From: Shimia haliotis
GTDB lineage: Bacteria > Pseudomonadota > Alphaproteobacteria > Rhodobacterales > Rhodobacteraceae
Direction: 5' to 3'
NCBI RefSeq assembly: GCF_900114415.1
Contig: NZ_FOSZ01000002.1
Location: 124,001-188,000 of the forward strand
DNA: 64,000 nt
Below are positions 43,680 to 52,442 of the stretch, piece after piece; positions within the stretch are counted from its first letter, which is position 1, and each line of letters opens with the position of its first letter. The translations under genes were made by a program, and so were the position numbers. The notes under the pieces were generated by a model, which did no database searches, had not been told where the DNA came from, and worked only from the letters and a program-made list of their open reading frames with translations.

Positions 43680-44133
43680 GCGGGTCAGTTCGCCTCAATC
43701 GGGTGGACTCCGGACACCGGCAGCCAACCTGGACTCCGCAAAGGGTCCAGCGGCCACCGGACGTGTCCGGGTCCAAGAGTTTGTTTTGTTGTGGTTTTCA
43801 GCAGGTCGCGGGTGGATGCCCGCCGGGGTGGCTTCCCAAAAAACCGGCCCTGTCGCTGGCGATATTGCGCGCTTCGCCCGCCCGTATACGTTTACGTCCA
43901 GGAAGGACCCGTACAATCGCCCTGCCACCCACTTCTCTCGCGAGTATATCGAACTTTTACCGCTCAGCGCCGGATTTGTCTCGCCTCGCGATGTCTCACC
44001 GAAAAATGTCTCACGGAGTCAGAACGGGTTGACAAATGCGCGTTGGCAAGGCCCGACGGACAACAATCCTGTTTGTCAGATCGGCATCTTGCTCGTAGCC
44101 TTACCCTTGGGTTCATGAGGTATTTCGGGAAAC
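43680..44133. other. Regulatory gap with inverted and direct repeats
   Basis: The 454-base stretch holds no gene that I can support. It lies between the divergent methyltransferase gene and the HNH cargo gene. It contains a stem-loop (CTGGAC 43729-43734 with GTCCAG 43745-43750), a palindrome-like site CCGGAC-GT-GTCCGG at 43757-43770, a direct repeat ATGTCTCAC at 43991-43999 and 44006-44014, and a TTGACA at 44029-44034 that lacks a good -10. These look like operator and promoter pieces for the two divergent genes. Confidence 0.4.
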
Positions 44134-45054
44134 ATGGTCAATCTCTTCATTTCCAACACAGATAACCGATGGTTCGATTTTCTGTATCGGAGCTCTCCAC
44201 ATTCCGAAGTGAACTTCTGGCAGCCAAGCGCCACGAATTTTCGAGCAATTACCCCCGGCGAGTTCTTTGTTTTTCGATTGAAATCACCGCGAAATGTTAT
44301 TGGGGGCTTCGGCGTCCTATCGACGGCAACCATTTTGCCAATCAAGATTGCCTGGGACGCGTTCGGGCAGGCAAACGGCGTTGCAAGCCTGACCGATTTT
44401 GTTGAGTTCATTCAAAACTATCGAAAAGATGAACGCGTCAGCCCGCAAAGCTTGATCGGATGCAGGGTTCTGACGCAACCGGTGTTCCTCGACGAACGGA
44501 ACTGGTCAGAGCTTCCTTCATCCTGGTCGAGAAACATTGTTGGCGGCAAGACGTTCTCGACAGGGGAGCCAGAGGGCGCGGCCCTCTGGAACAAACTGGA
44601 TCAGCTTTTGTCTTCTCATCAGGTTGCAAGCGGCATGGCTGAGGCGGCCGAACGTTTCGGCGGTCCCCAACTGGTCTTGCCGCGCCTGGGACAGGGATCT
44701 TTCCGAATCTCTGTCATAGAAGCCTACAAGCACCAGTGCGCGTTGACAGATGGCAGAGTTTTACCTGCTCTGGAGGCGGCGCATATCAAGCCCTATGCCG
44801 AAGGAGGGCAGCACACTCGATCGAACGGTATTCTTTTGAGGCGAGATATTCACAGCGTGTTTGATGCCGGTTACGCGATGATTGATGACGACTTCCGCTT
44901 TGTGGTCAGCGACAGGGTTCGAACGGTTTTCAACAACGGAAACGAATATCGCCGCCTGAATGGGCAGAAGCTTCGTTTGCCCGACAATCCCACCGATTTT
45001 CCAGACAAGGATTTCCTGCGATGGCACGCAGAAAACCGTTTTGAGGCGAGCTGA
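44134..45054 (+). CDS. PUA/EVE-like HNH endonuclease, cargo gene
   Basis: The product is 306 aa, on the strand opposite to the surrounding phage genes. N-terminus: WFDFLYRSSPHSEVNFWQPSATNFRAITPGEFFVFRLKSP and VIGGFGVLS, similar to PUA-like (EVE/ASCH) readers of modified bases. The C-terminal third has the HNH_2-type motif CALTDGRVLPALEAAHIKPYAEGGQHTRSNGILLRRDIHSVFDAGY with HIK and the NG-x-LL-x2-DIH words. The combination suggests cleavage of modified DNA, a type IV restriction style, protecting the lysogen against other phages. The ATG at 44134 follows GGGAAA. Confidence 0.8.
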   Translation: MVNLFISNTDNRWFDFLYRSSPHSEVNFWQPSATNFRAITPGEFFVFRLKSPRNVIGGFGVLSTATILPIKIAWDAFGQANGVASLTDFVEFIQNYRKDERVSPQSLIGCRVLTQPVFLDERNWSELPSSWSRNIVGGKTFSTGEPEGAALWNKLDQLLSSHQVASGMAEAAERFGGPQLVLPRLGQGSFRISVIEAYKHQCALTDGRVLPALEAAHIKPYAEGGQHTRSNGILLRRDIHSVFDAGYAMIDDDFRFVVSDRVRTVFNNGNEYRRLNGQKLRLPDNPTDFPDKDFLRWHAENRFEAS

Positions 45055-45061
45055 CATCACT

Positions 45062-45481
45062 TCAAGCTTTAGAAATGACATGTTGGCGCGATAGCTTTTC
45101 ATGAACGCTTTTTCCGTTCAGCCTCCAGACCATGACCGCAATTCCGTACTGCCACCTGCGGTTCGCGGTCGCCCGGCTGATCCCCATCTCCCAGCATATC
45201 GGTTTCCACGGCGTGCGCTCGGCACGCAGCCAGACGATCCGGGCATCGTCCCGTTCCAGCCAGCGCAGCCAGAGCAACGCCTCCTCGGCCTCAGTGATCT
45301 GGCGCGGGCCCGGTCGGGGCCGCCGCATCTGCGGCTCCTGACCAACCTTGTCCGCGAAGCTGTGGAAATACTCGGGCCAGGCGTTGAAGAAGCCCTGCGG
45401 CATGACGCCGGGCAAGTTGCGGAAGACGTCGACCGCGCTCTCCAGCCGGTCCTCCACCCGTGTGGTTGTCCAATCACCCAT
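45062..45481 (-). CDS. Helix-turn-helix phage protein (DUF6362-like)
   Basis: The product is 139 aa. The ATG at 45481 overlaps the previous stop by eight bases. N-terminal half: TTTRVEDRLESAVDVFRNLPGVMPQGFFNAWPEYFHSF; C-terminal half has EAEEALLWLRWLERDDARIVWLRAERTPWKPICWEMGISRATANRRW, a clear helix-turn-helix. These are hallmarks of a small family in Rhodobacterales phages, annotated DUF6362. A role in early transcription or replication is inferred from location. Confidence 0.7.
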   Translation of the reverse strand: MGDWTTTRVEDRLESAVDVFRNLPGVMPQGFFNAWPEYFHSFADKVGQEPQMRRPRPGPRQITEAEEALLWLRWLERDDARIVWLRAERTPWKPICWEMGISRATANRRWQYGIAVMVWRLNGKSVHEKLSRQHVISKA

Positions 45482-45677
45482 GGCGCGCCTGCCGTTCCAG
45501 TTTGCCATACAGGCGCTCGCCAAGCTGGCGCACCAATTCGCGCTCAGGCCAGGTCAGCCGGTCATCGTCAATTGCGACGGCCAGCAGCCCTTGTTCCTTC
45601 CAGCCGTCCCGTTTGACCTCGTCGGGCTGGCGACGATTGCCGCCATAGCCCTTGGGTGTGAAGCGCATTCCGGTCAT
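45474..45677 (-). CDS. Hypothetical phage protein (67 aa)
   Basis: The product is 67 aa; the ATG at 45677 overlaps the previous stop by four bases. It opens MTGMRFTPKGYGGNRRQPDEVKRDGW and continues with LAVAIDDDRLTWPERELVRQLGERLYGKL, i.e. a flexible basic part and one amphipathic helix. No known family recognised. Confidence 0.6.
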   Translation of the reverse strand: MTGMRFTPKGYGGNRRQPDEVKRDGWKEQGLLAVAIDDDRLTWPERELVRQLGERLYGKLERQARHG

Positions 45678-46210
45678 TGCGCACCTCCGTGGGTTTCCAT
45701 GGCCCAAAGCAGGATCGCGATGGCATCGGCCTCATTGTCATCAACTGGGCTGAACCCGCGCGCCCGGGCGGCGGCGATCATGGCGTCCTTGTTGGCGTTG
45801 CCCTTGCCGGTGGCGTGGCGCTTGATCGTACCGACTGGCACGCCCTCGTATGGCACGCCGCGCAGCTCGGCCCATGCCGTCAGCGTGGCCATCAGACCGC
45901 CATAGACGTGGGCCGCATCCGTGCCCGCGTGGCGACGGACCTCTTCGAACCAGATGGCAGCGATAGGCCCGGACAACCGCTCCAACTCGCCCAGCCAATT
46001 CGTGAAGCGCAGGTATCGCATCCCACCGCCATCGAACCGTCCATTGCGGAACGATGCTGTGCCGCTGGTGATCAGCCCGTCGGCGCCATGCAGCGCCCAG
46101 CCCGCGGTTGTGCCGAGATCGAGCGCCAGCAATGTGCGCTGGCGGGTAAACGCAGGTGGCACGTTCTGGACGGCGTTCTGATTGGGGTTGGTCATGGTCT
46201 GGTCCGCCAT
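45674..46210 (-). CDS. RuvC-like Holliday-junction nuclease of phage type
   Basis: The product is 178 aa. The ATG at 46210 follows AGGAG by eight bases; the frame remains open upstream through the repeat region but that part is not coding. RuvC-type acidic residues: LALDLGTTAGWA (first Asp), IWFEEV (Glu), and DDNEADAIAI (last Asp pair), all in the ribonuclease H-like fold. It would resolve branched DNA during replication or packaging. It is followed by two small genes with overlapping stops. Confidence 0.85.
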   Translation of the reverse strand: MADQTMTNPNQNAVQNVPPAFTRQRTLLALDLGTTAGWALHGADGLITSGTASFRNGRFDGGGMRYLRFTNWLGELERLSGPIAAIWFEEVRRHAGTDAAHVYGGLMATLTAWAELRGVPYEGVPVGTIKRHATGKGNANKDAMIAAARARGFSPVDDNEADAIAILLWAMETHGGAQ

Positions 46211-46572
46211 GGGCTTTCTCCTTTTGTGATTGGCTGCTCGAGGGGTGGATCGGGCCAGACTGCGGCCCGAGAAATTGCCCAGGGGTAGGTGGTGGCTCTC
46301 CCCGCCTGTAGCGGGGAGGACACCTACCCCTTTAGGGGGGACTTTTCTGAAATCTGAAATCTGGCATAGGGCACTGATTTTGTTAGACAAATCCAGATTG
46401 CGGAGCAGATTTCGGAAACCCCCTTCCAAAATCTGGAAAGGACCTTCCAAGTCGCTGAAACCAAATGGTAAAAGCCAGATTCCAGATTTCGCCAGGATTT
46501 CAGATTTTGCAAAATCTGGCCAGATTTCAGACTTTTGCACCCAGATTTCGGAAGGCAAAACGGCGTGTTTCA
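46211..46572. repeat. CAGATTT repeat array with palindrome and nested inverted repeat (candidate origin)
   Basis: The 362-base gap between the primase-helicase and RuvC-like genes is AT-rich and non-coding. Nine exact CAGATTT copies (both orientations) lie at 46350, 46357, 46406, 46429, 46483, 46501, 46512, 46521 and 46542, with near copies at 46394, 46476 and 46528. An 18-bp perfect palindrome is at 46501-46518. At 46281-46331 an 11-bp outer stem (AGGGGTAGGTG/CACCTACCCCT) encloses an 8-bp stem (46298-46305 with 46311-46318). Iterons and palindromes beside a primase-helicase gene fit a phage replication origin. Confidence 0.55.
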
Positions 46573-48948
46573 TCATGCGTCCTCCACCTCGCGATAGACC
46601 CAGACAGACGGGTTTTCGACGGGCAGAACGGCACCGGTCTGTGGGCATTTGTAGTGGCTGGGCAGGACATCGATCAGCTCCGGTGTGACCTCTCCGGTGC
46701 CTGAATCGACACGCTCCCTGCTGGTTGCAAGACGCATGGTCTCGACGCAGAGATAGCCATATTTGCTCCGCTCGGTCGCCAGATCCAGCGCAGTCGCAGC
46801 GGCCCCGCGGACGAACTTCACGTAGCCTTTCGTGGTCAGCACGTTCAGCCGTTCACGGATGATCGATTGCCCACCAAGACCTCCAGTGTTCTCGAAGGTC
46901 TCCGCGAAATGGGTCATCGTGTACATTCGACCCTGAAGCGCCTCTTCGTACAGCAGGCCGCAGATCACCTCGCCCTTGCGATCCCGTTCTGCATCATGCT
47001 TCGCGCCGACGTCCTTGCGCACCAGCCGTTCGTTCATCGGGTTGATCTCGACCCATTGGCCGCCGACCTTGTCGATTACCTTGGGCGGCAGCGCAGGGCC
47101 ATTGCGCAGTTCGATTTCCAGCTTGCGTTCCGGGGCCTCCTCGTCGGGACGGTGCAGGATCAGGCCCGAGGTATAGAACCCGCGCAGCGCGCTGGCGCCG
47201 GAGAGCGCGAGGAAAGGATCGTCCTTCACCTGCTGCTTGCTGAGCTTCTTGGTGTGATGGATCAGGATGACCCCGCAGTCGGGGTCGATATGGTCGCGCA
47301 GGACCTCGACCCGTTCCTTCAGGAAAAACATCATGGCTGTGTTGTCGTTTTCGCCGCCGCCATCGGGCCCGCCGTCGAAGAGGTTTCGGATCGGATCGAC
47401 GCAGAGAATGTCGGGCGGTGCCTCCGGGAACGCGGTTTGCACGGCGCGCGAAACCCGCACGCTGCCCTCGTTGTCGAGCAACATCTTCAGCTTGGGTGTG
47501 GCGACGAAGGTATCGCGCGCGGCCGCCAGCACCTCCGGCGGCAGGGCAATCTGCTTCAGCCGCTCGCGCAGATAGTGATACTGGATCTCGGCCTGCAGGT
47601 AGAAGATCCGCAAGGGCCGTGGCGGCGTGAAGCCGAGGAACGGCACGCCTGCCGCCATGTGCACGAGCCAGGAGATCAGAAGGTCGCTTTTGCCAACCTT
47701 GGGCGCGCCACCCAGCACCAGCAGCCCACCTGGCGTCAGCACGCGCGGCGCAATGATGTCCTGCGGCATGGGGCTCTGGTCGTCCAGCAGCGCGCCGAGC
47801 GTGAAGGCAGGCATGTCCTCCGGCCCCGGTGCGCCGGAGTTCAGCCGGATCAGCGGCGGGCCGTACTTCTCGACATGCCGGTTCCAGAGGCGCTCGGACT
47901 CGCGCTTCAGCCGTTCGACCGGCCACTCAGGCCGCAGCATCGCGGCGTTGTAGCCGCAGATGCCTTCCCAGCCCTCGTCCTTTGTTATCCGGCCCTCATG
48001 AACCATCCGGATGAAATGCCCGATCGCGGCCGACGCACCCTCGAAACGGGACCAATCGTCCTGCGCCCCCTCGCGCACCGGCGTGACCAGCACATCGTCC
48101 ATGGCGGGTTTGTCCGGATGGGTGAACTCGGGTTGCAGCGACACGCCCGGCGCGGGCGGCATGTCCGTCACGACCTCGATGAACTCGGCCAGATCGCGTT
48201 CCCGGTCGGCGTTCAGCTCGACAATCCGCACCTGCGTCTTGAGGCTGTTCTTGTAATAAACGCTGCCTGCGACCCGGATCGGCTGGTGGGCGGAGCGGAA
48301 ATGCATGTCCCCACCGACCTTGGCTGCAATGTCACCGCGCAGTCGGCAGACGCGGCGAATATCATCGCCCTCGGCAGGCTCGGTCAGCGCCCACCAGACA
48401 TGGGCTTTCCGCTGCCCCTCCGGCGTCAAGCCACCGCTTTCCACCACCATGGTCGGCGCGCCAAGATGGCGCTCCAGATGGGCCCGCTTGGCGGCAATAT
48501 CGCCGGTGTCGAGATCAACCACGACGGTCTGCATCTGCAGGATCTCGGCAGCCTTTGCCTGACCGGGTGCGGCCACGGTGCCGGGGATCACATAGACAGC
48601 CGCGCCCTCGCGTGAGGCCCATGTGGCGAAGGTCGCCATCTTATCGGGGGCGGCCTGATCCGCCTCGAGCCAGATGTTGTGCGGGCGGCCATCGATGCCC
48701 TGACCCTTGTCGATGAAACTGCGGACCGGAATCAGGCCTTCGCAGTAGCCGAAGACGACCTGCATGAACTGGGCGATCTGCTCGGGATCAGGCTCGTCGC
48801 CGAACACATCAATCTGCGGGGCCGCGTCGTTGAAGTCGCGCCACGGATTGAAATGGACGACGTTTTTCGTCGGCATATCTGGAGTTGTGTCGTCGCGCAT
48901 GGGTGTGTCCTGGTCGGGATCTGATGGATCGGTGGGCTCGTCGGTCAT
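46573..48948 (-). CDS. Fused primase-helicase (RepB-like primase, RepA-like ATPase)
   Basis: The product is 791 aa, ATG at 48948 overlapping the previous stop by four bases. The N-terminal 300 residues resemble RepB-type archaeo-eukaryotic primases: QTVVVDLDTGD and HLGAPTMVVESGGLTPEG, then HVWWALTEP, with the metal-binding DLD in the first word. The second half is a RecA-like ATPase: GGAPKVGKS (Walker A) near residue 412-420, ILCVDPIRNLFDGG (Walker B) and a VILIHHTKK sensor word. The C-terminus has a winged-helix-like segment (TKGYVKFVRG). It starts phage replication at the adjoining repeat array. Confidence 0.87.
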   Translation of the reverse strand: MTDEPTDPSDPDQDTPMRDDTTPDMPTKNVVHFNPWRDFNDAAPQIDVFGDEPDPEQIAQFMQVVFGYCEGLIPVRSFIDKGQGIDGRPHNIWLEADQAAPDKMATFATWASREGAAVYVIPGTVAAPGQAKAAEILQMQTVVVDLDTGDIAAKRAHLERHLGAPTMVVESGGLTPEGQRKAHVWWALTEPAEGDDIRRVCRLRGDIAAKVGGDMHFRSAHQPIRVAGSVYYKNSLKTQVRIVELNADRERDLAEFIEVVTDMPPAPGVSLQPEFTHPDKPAMDDVLVTPVREGAQDDWSRFEGASAAIGHFIRMVHEGRITKDEGWEGICGYNAAMLRPEWPVERLKRESERLWNRHVEKYGPPLIRLNSGAPGPEDMPAFTLGALLDDQSPMPQDIIAPRVLTPGGLLVLGGAPKVGKSDLLISWLVHMAAGVPFLGFTPPRPLRIFYLQAEIQYHYLRERLKQIALPPEVLAAARDTFVATPKLKMLLDNEGSVRVSRAVQTAFPEAPPDILCVDPIRNLFDGGPDGGGENDNTAMMFFLKERVEVLRDHIDPDCGVILIHHTKKLSKQQVKDDPFLALSGASALRGFYTSGLILHRPDEEAPERKLEIELRNGPALPPKVIDKVGGQWVEINPMNERLVRKDVGAKHDAERDRKGEVICGLLYEEALQGRMYTMTHFAETFENTGGLGGQSIIRERLNVLTTKGYVKFVRGAAATALDLATERSKYGYLCVETMRLATSRERVDSGTGEVTPELIDVLPSHYKCPQTGAVLPVENPSVWVYREVEDA

Positions 48949-49703
48949 CTGGCCAGCCCCCAACACCGCTCGGAATGGGCGCAGAACCGGCATTCGAAGA
49001 AGTCACGGTTGGCGGCGATGCGGGGCAGCAGCTCGCCCGCGTCGGTGGCCTGCAGGATCCGCACGGCGCGGTCAGACATGCGCTGCGCGAGATCGGCATC
49101 GAAGGGGACGAGCTCATGGTGCAGCTCGGCCGTGTCCTTGTTGATCGCCGTAAACAGCGCCGGTGAGGCCGAAATTCCCGGCACCGAAGACTCCATGTAA
49201 GCTTGGTAGATCGCGATCTGGGCGGCGTAGACGGGCTTGGAAACCGTGACCCCATCCTTGACGCAGGCGCGCCAGTTCTTCGCGTTCATCGTCTTGCATT
49301 CCCAGAGCGCCGGGGCGCGCAGACCAAGTGCTGCCGGGGCATCAGCGATGATCCCGTCGACATGGCCGCGGATGCGACCGCCCGCGACGGAGAAGCCGAA
49401 CTGGCCGCCATCGCGTTTTTGGGTCACCAGATCGATCTCGGCCGCGCGCAGCCAGCGGATCGCCAGATCCTCGAGTTGATGACCAATCGCGAAGATCCGC
49501 AGCGTCTGGCCGCCGAAGTCGGCACCCTCATCCTTGGGCGCGCCGGCGAACTCGAACTGAAGCGCGCGTTCGCAGGCATGACCCAAGCGGGATGCGCCGA
49601 GATAGGTCCTGGGCGGCGTGGCCTCGCGCTCGGCAATGAGAGCGGCGTCGATCAGTTCGTTGATCCGCTCGGCCATCGAGGGACGCGGGTTGAAATCCAG
49701 CAT
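48945..49703 (-). CDS. RecB/Cas4-like phage exonuclease
   Basis: The product is 252 aa. It shows the PD-(D/E)xK pattern: SRLGHACERALQFEF near residue 40, GHQLEDLAIRWL near 75, RGHVDGII (Asp near 114) and LWECKTMN (E-x-K near 134), followed by QIAIYQAYM. A C-terminal cysteine pair C-x2-C plus a third Cys (CRFCAHSERCW) with the early Cys in GHACERAL suggests a Fe-S cluster as in Cas4. It probably resects DNA for the Sak4-like ATPase upstream. Confidence 0.85.
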   Translation of the reverse strand: MLDFNPRPSMAERINELIDAALIAEREATPPRTYLGASRLGHACERALQFEFAGAPKDEGADFGGQTLRIFAIGHQLEDLAIRWLRAAEIDLVTQKRDGGQFGFSVAGGRIRGHVDGIIADAPAALGLRAPALWECKTMNAKNWRACVKDGVTVSKPVYAAQIAIYQAYMESSVPGISASPALFTAINKDTAELHHELVPFDADLAQRMSDRAVRILQATDAGELLPRIAANRDFFECRFCAHSERCWGLAR

Positions 49704-50113
49704 CAGAACGGCACCTCCGGTGATTGAGCCCGGGCGATGTCGGCCATGGCCTCGCGGAAACCCTCGACGGCCTCCTCAATCAGGGCACGCACCTGTGCCT
49801 CGGTCAGATCGGCGAAGGCGGTCTGCCAGCCGATCTCGTCCATCAGCATGGCGATGCGTTTCATGGTGGCGGTGACGGCGGTGCGTTCTTCTTCTGTCAG
49901 GTCAACCATGGCAAACCGCTCCCGCGCCAAACGCGTCCACAAGCCTTGGCAGGGCATCGAGCAGAACCAGACCGATGGCCGGGGCCGCCTCGACCGGACC
50001 GGATCGCGCCAGCCAAAACCACGCGTGGGTTGCCGGCAAACAGCACAGAGCGTTCCACGCGGATGCCAGAGACGCCGCCGGTCCTCGGCCGGCATGGGGA
50101 CTAAAGATGTCAT
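49703..50113 (-). CDS. Zinc-finger phage protein (DUF6511-like)
   Basis: The product is 136 aa, overlapping the exonuclease start by one base. The N-terminal 55 residues carry CAVC and WFCSMPC, two cysteine pairs that would bind zinc. The rest is helical and acidic (LTEAQVRALIEEAVEGFREAMADIARAQSP). Another open frame of 72 codons from an ATG at 50120 covers the same DNA but has no such motif; the DUF6511-like frame is preferred. Function not known. Confidence 0.7.
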   Translation of the reverse strand: MTSLVPMPAEDRRRLWHPRGTLCAVCRQPTRGFGWRDPVRSRRPRPSVWFCSMPCQGLWTRLARERFAMVDLTEEERTAVTATMKRIAMLMDEIGWQTAFADLTEAQVRALIEEAVEGFREAMADIARAQSPEVPF

Positions 50114-50116
50114 GGG

Positions 50117-51799
50117 TCATGCCGCCCTCCGTTCGGGACCAGCCACCGCATTTACGGCTGCATGGATGGCGCGCTTGTTGAAGCCGAAGGTCATCAATGC
50201 CGAGGCGCGATAGCGCGTCAGGCCGAAGTCGTGGCGACACTCGGCAGGCAGGTATTTCAGCTGCTTGTCGGTCGGCGGCTGACGCAGCCACGACTTGGTC
50301 TTGAAGGCGCTTTCATCGCTTTCGTGGGTGTTCAGCCAGTCGTCGGCCTGAGCGAGGCAGACGGCGCGCTCGCCGACGCCCAGCAAGCGTGGCCGCTCGC
50401 CCTTGGCCCCGCCGATGGCGTACCAGACGCCGTCCATCCAGAAGATACCGCCCCAGGCCGAAAAGCCCGTGGCCATCAGAGCATCGTCCGTCCCGAAGAG
50501 ATCGACCCATGCGAAGCTCGAGCGTTTCAGCAGATCGATTTCGGTCATCACAAAGCCCGAGAGTGGCACTGCGTCCGTGCCGGTCTGGCCTTCTTCCTGC
50601 AGCAATACCTCACCGCAGAGCGGGCATTCGGTGGCGGCAAGTGGAATCTCCGCTGCGCAGGCCGGGCAGGATTTGGTCGGGGCTTCACCGGTGCCGATCT
50701 TGCCATCGAGATCGACATCCTGTTCCAGCGTGCCGTGGATCAGGCTCGATGTGCCGAAATCCAGCACCACGCAGTCGGTCTTGACGATGCCGGGGTGTTC
50801 TTCCGGATCGACCGTGCGCAGCCCGCGCCCGACCATTTGGATCATGGTGGATTTGTAGGAACTGGGCCGCAGCAGCACCACACAGGAGGTGGGCGGATGG
50901 TCCCAGCCTTCAGTGAGCACGGCCACGTTAACGACCACGCGGGTCTTGCCCGACGCGTAATCAGCCAGGATGGCCTTGCGTGTCTCGGAAGCCAGATCGC
51001 CATGGATCAGCGCAGCCGTGATCCCCGCAGCGCGGAAGGCCTCGGTCACATGGTCCGCGTGGGCGACGGTTGAACAGAAGACGACCGTCTGACGGTCGCC
51101 TGCCTTCTCACGCCAATGGCGGATCACCTCGTCGGTGACAGGCGCGCGGTCCATGATGTCGGCCACCTCGGTCATGTCGAAATCCGCGCTGGTCTTGCGG
51201 ACCGACTTCAATTCCTCCTGCACGCCCACATCGATGACAAAGGTGCGGGGCGGCACGAGGTGGCCAGAAGTGATCAACTCACCCAAACGGACCTGGTCAG
51301 CGACATTGTCGAAGACCTCGCGCAAACCTTTCTTGTCGCCCCGGGCCGGCGTTGCCGTCACCCCGAACACCCTCGCGTCGGGATTTGCATCGCACACCCG
51401 GTCAATGATGCGGCGGTAGCTGTCCGCCACCGCGTGATGCGCCTCATCGATCACCAGAAGATCAAGCCGCGGCATGTCGGCCAGGTTCGATGCCCGCGCC
51501 AGCGTCGGCACCATGGCAAAGGTGACGTCACCGCCCCAGGATTTCTCGGCGGCGTCGACCACGGATGTCGACGCCTCCGGCACCACGCGCTGGAACTTGG
51601 CGCGGTTCTGTGCCGTCAGCTCGTCGCGGTGGGCCAGAACACAGGCCTTGGCACCATCATCGATCATCTCGCCGGTAACCGCCGAAAGCATGATGGTCTT
51701 GCCCGCGCCGGTAGGAGCCACGCCGAGCGTGTTGCCGTGTTGTTCGAGCGCAGCAACACTGCGCTCGACGAAGGTTTTCTGACGGGGGCGAAGGCGCAT
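50117..51799 (-). CDS. SF2 DEAD/DEAH-box helicase with zinc ribbon
   Basis: The product is 560 aa. It shows GVAPTGAGKT (Walker A) near residue 27-36, DEAHHAV near 118, GVTATPARGD near 148, the arginine-finger word QMVGRGLRT near 335, and NVAVLTEGWDHPP. After the core comes a zinc ribbon SCPACAAEIPLAATECPLCG near 385-405. The C-terminal 150 residues are phage-specific. Homologous phage helicases are thought to open DNA for replication or recombination. The DUF6511 gene follows after four bases. Confidence 0.9.
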   Translation of the reverse strand: MRLRPRQKTFVERSVAALEQHGNTLGVAPTGAGKTIMLSAVTGEMIDDGAKACVLAHRDELTAQNRAKFQRVVPEASTSVVDAAEKSWGGDVTFAMVPTLARASNLADMPRLDLLVIDEAHHAVADSYRRIIDRVCDANPDARVFGVTATPARGDKKGLREVFDNVADQVRLGELITSGHLVPPRTFVIDVGVQEELKSVRKTSADFDMTEVADIMDRAPVTDEVIRHWREKAGDRQTVVFCSTVAHADHVTEAFRAAGITAALIHGDLASETRKAILADYASGKTRVVVNVAVLTEGWDHPPTSCVVLLRPSSYKSTMIQMVGRGLRTVDPEEHPGIVKTDCVVLDFGTSSLIHGTLEQDVDLDGKIGTGEAPTKSCPACAAEIPLAATECPLCGEVLLQEEGQTGTDAVPLSGFVMTEIDLLKRSSFAWVDLFGTDDALMATGFSAWGGIFWMDGVWYAIGGAKGERPRLLGVGERAVCLAQADDWLNTHESDESAFKTKSWLRQPPTDKQLKYLPAECRHDFGLTRYRASALMTFGFNKRAIHAAVNAVAGPERRAA

Positions 51800-51811
51800 G
51801 ACCGATCCCCC

Positions 51812-52423
51812 TTACTGCGCCCAGCTCGGCCGCCCGGGGGCACCGGGGCTGACTGCTGGTGGATTTGACGAGGACGTCTGGGCGGCAGCATTCTGCTGCG
51901 GGGCATTGCCGCTGAACTGGAGCGGCGCCGTGCCCATGATCTGCGCATAGTCGCGATGATCTGGCGTCACCGCGCTACGGATCTCGTTCTTGTCGTCACC
52001 GCTGGCATCTGTGCCGATGTCGATGCGGGCGACGAACTCGATGCCGTCGAGATCGGAAAAGCCGCTGATGCGCCGTGCTGCCTGCGCCTCGGGCGACATG
52101 TCCTTGTCGGAAATCCCGCGTGCCGAGTTCAACATGCCGCGCACCAGGCTGCGGCCCATGTTGGTCCAGTCCGGACCCTTGGGACTGTAGAGCCCGATCA
52201 GCGTGAAAATCTTGCGGCGGGCATATTGCCCTTCGGTGACGGTGAACTCGCCGTTCAGATACACCGCGCCTGTAGAGCCGCGCGTGGCATAGCCGCCAGT
52301 CCAGCCCTGCGAGGCATCGTCGAATCCGCCGGGACGGATGGTCAGCCGCACCTTGGCCAGCGTGCCCTTGGGAATGAGGTTGGTATTGCTCTGTGCGTCG
52401 TTGAAATCGTTCCAGGAACCCAT
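51812..52423 (-). CDS. Phage ssDNA-binding-like protein
   Basis: The product is 203 aa. First 110 residues look beta-rich (NLIPKGTLAKVRLTIRPGGFDDASQGWTGGYATRG, VYLNGEFTVTEGQYARRKIFTLIGL), with GRSLVRGMLNSARGI following, then a Gly/Pro/Ser tail rich in Asn and Gln (NPPAVSPGAPGRPSWAQ). The layout, OB-like core with a flexible tail, matches phage ssDNA-binding proteins next to Sak4-like annealases, but no family was confirmed. It lies between the Sak4-like ATPase and SF2 helicase genes. Confidence 0.6.
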   Translation of the reverse strand: MGSWNDFNDAQSNTNLIPKGTLAKVRLTIRPGGFDDASQGWTGGYATRGSTGAVYLNGEFTVTEGQYARRKIFTLIGLYSPKGPDWTNMGRSLVRGMLNSARGISDKDMSPEAQAARRISGFSDLDGIEFVARIDIGTDASGDDKNEIRSAVTPDHRDYAQIMGTAPLQFSGNAPQQNAAAQTSSSNPPAVSPGAPGRPSWAQ

Positions 52424-52442
52424 GGGGAACCTCCTTCTTTGT

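Noticed and set aside
42303-44165. Plus-strand frame of 620 codons over the N4/N6 methyltransferase
   Set aside because: Antisense shadow; no motif, and it ends inside the HNH gene.
46211-46572. CRISPR array
   Set aside because: CAGATTT copies are 7 bp, in both orientations and unevenly spaced, with no spacer-length regularity and no cas genes.
45674-46648. Long version of the RuvC-like gene starting at 46648
   Set aside because: The extra N-terminal part translates the CAGATTT repeats; the ATG at 46210 has AGGAG and gives the normal RuvC-like length.
46867-48615. Plus-strand frame of 582 codons over the primase-helicase gene
   Set aside because: Antisense shadow with His/Arg-rich composition and no start signal.
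49902-50291. Frame of 129 codons (ATG option at 50120) over the DUF6511-like gene
   Set aside because: It has an ATGA-type start but no motif, whereas the other frame has two zinc-type cysteine pairs and fills the gap exactly.
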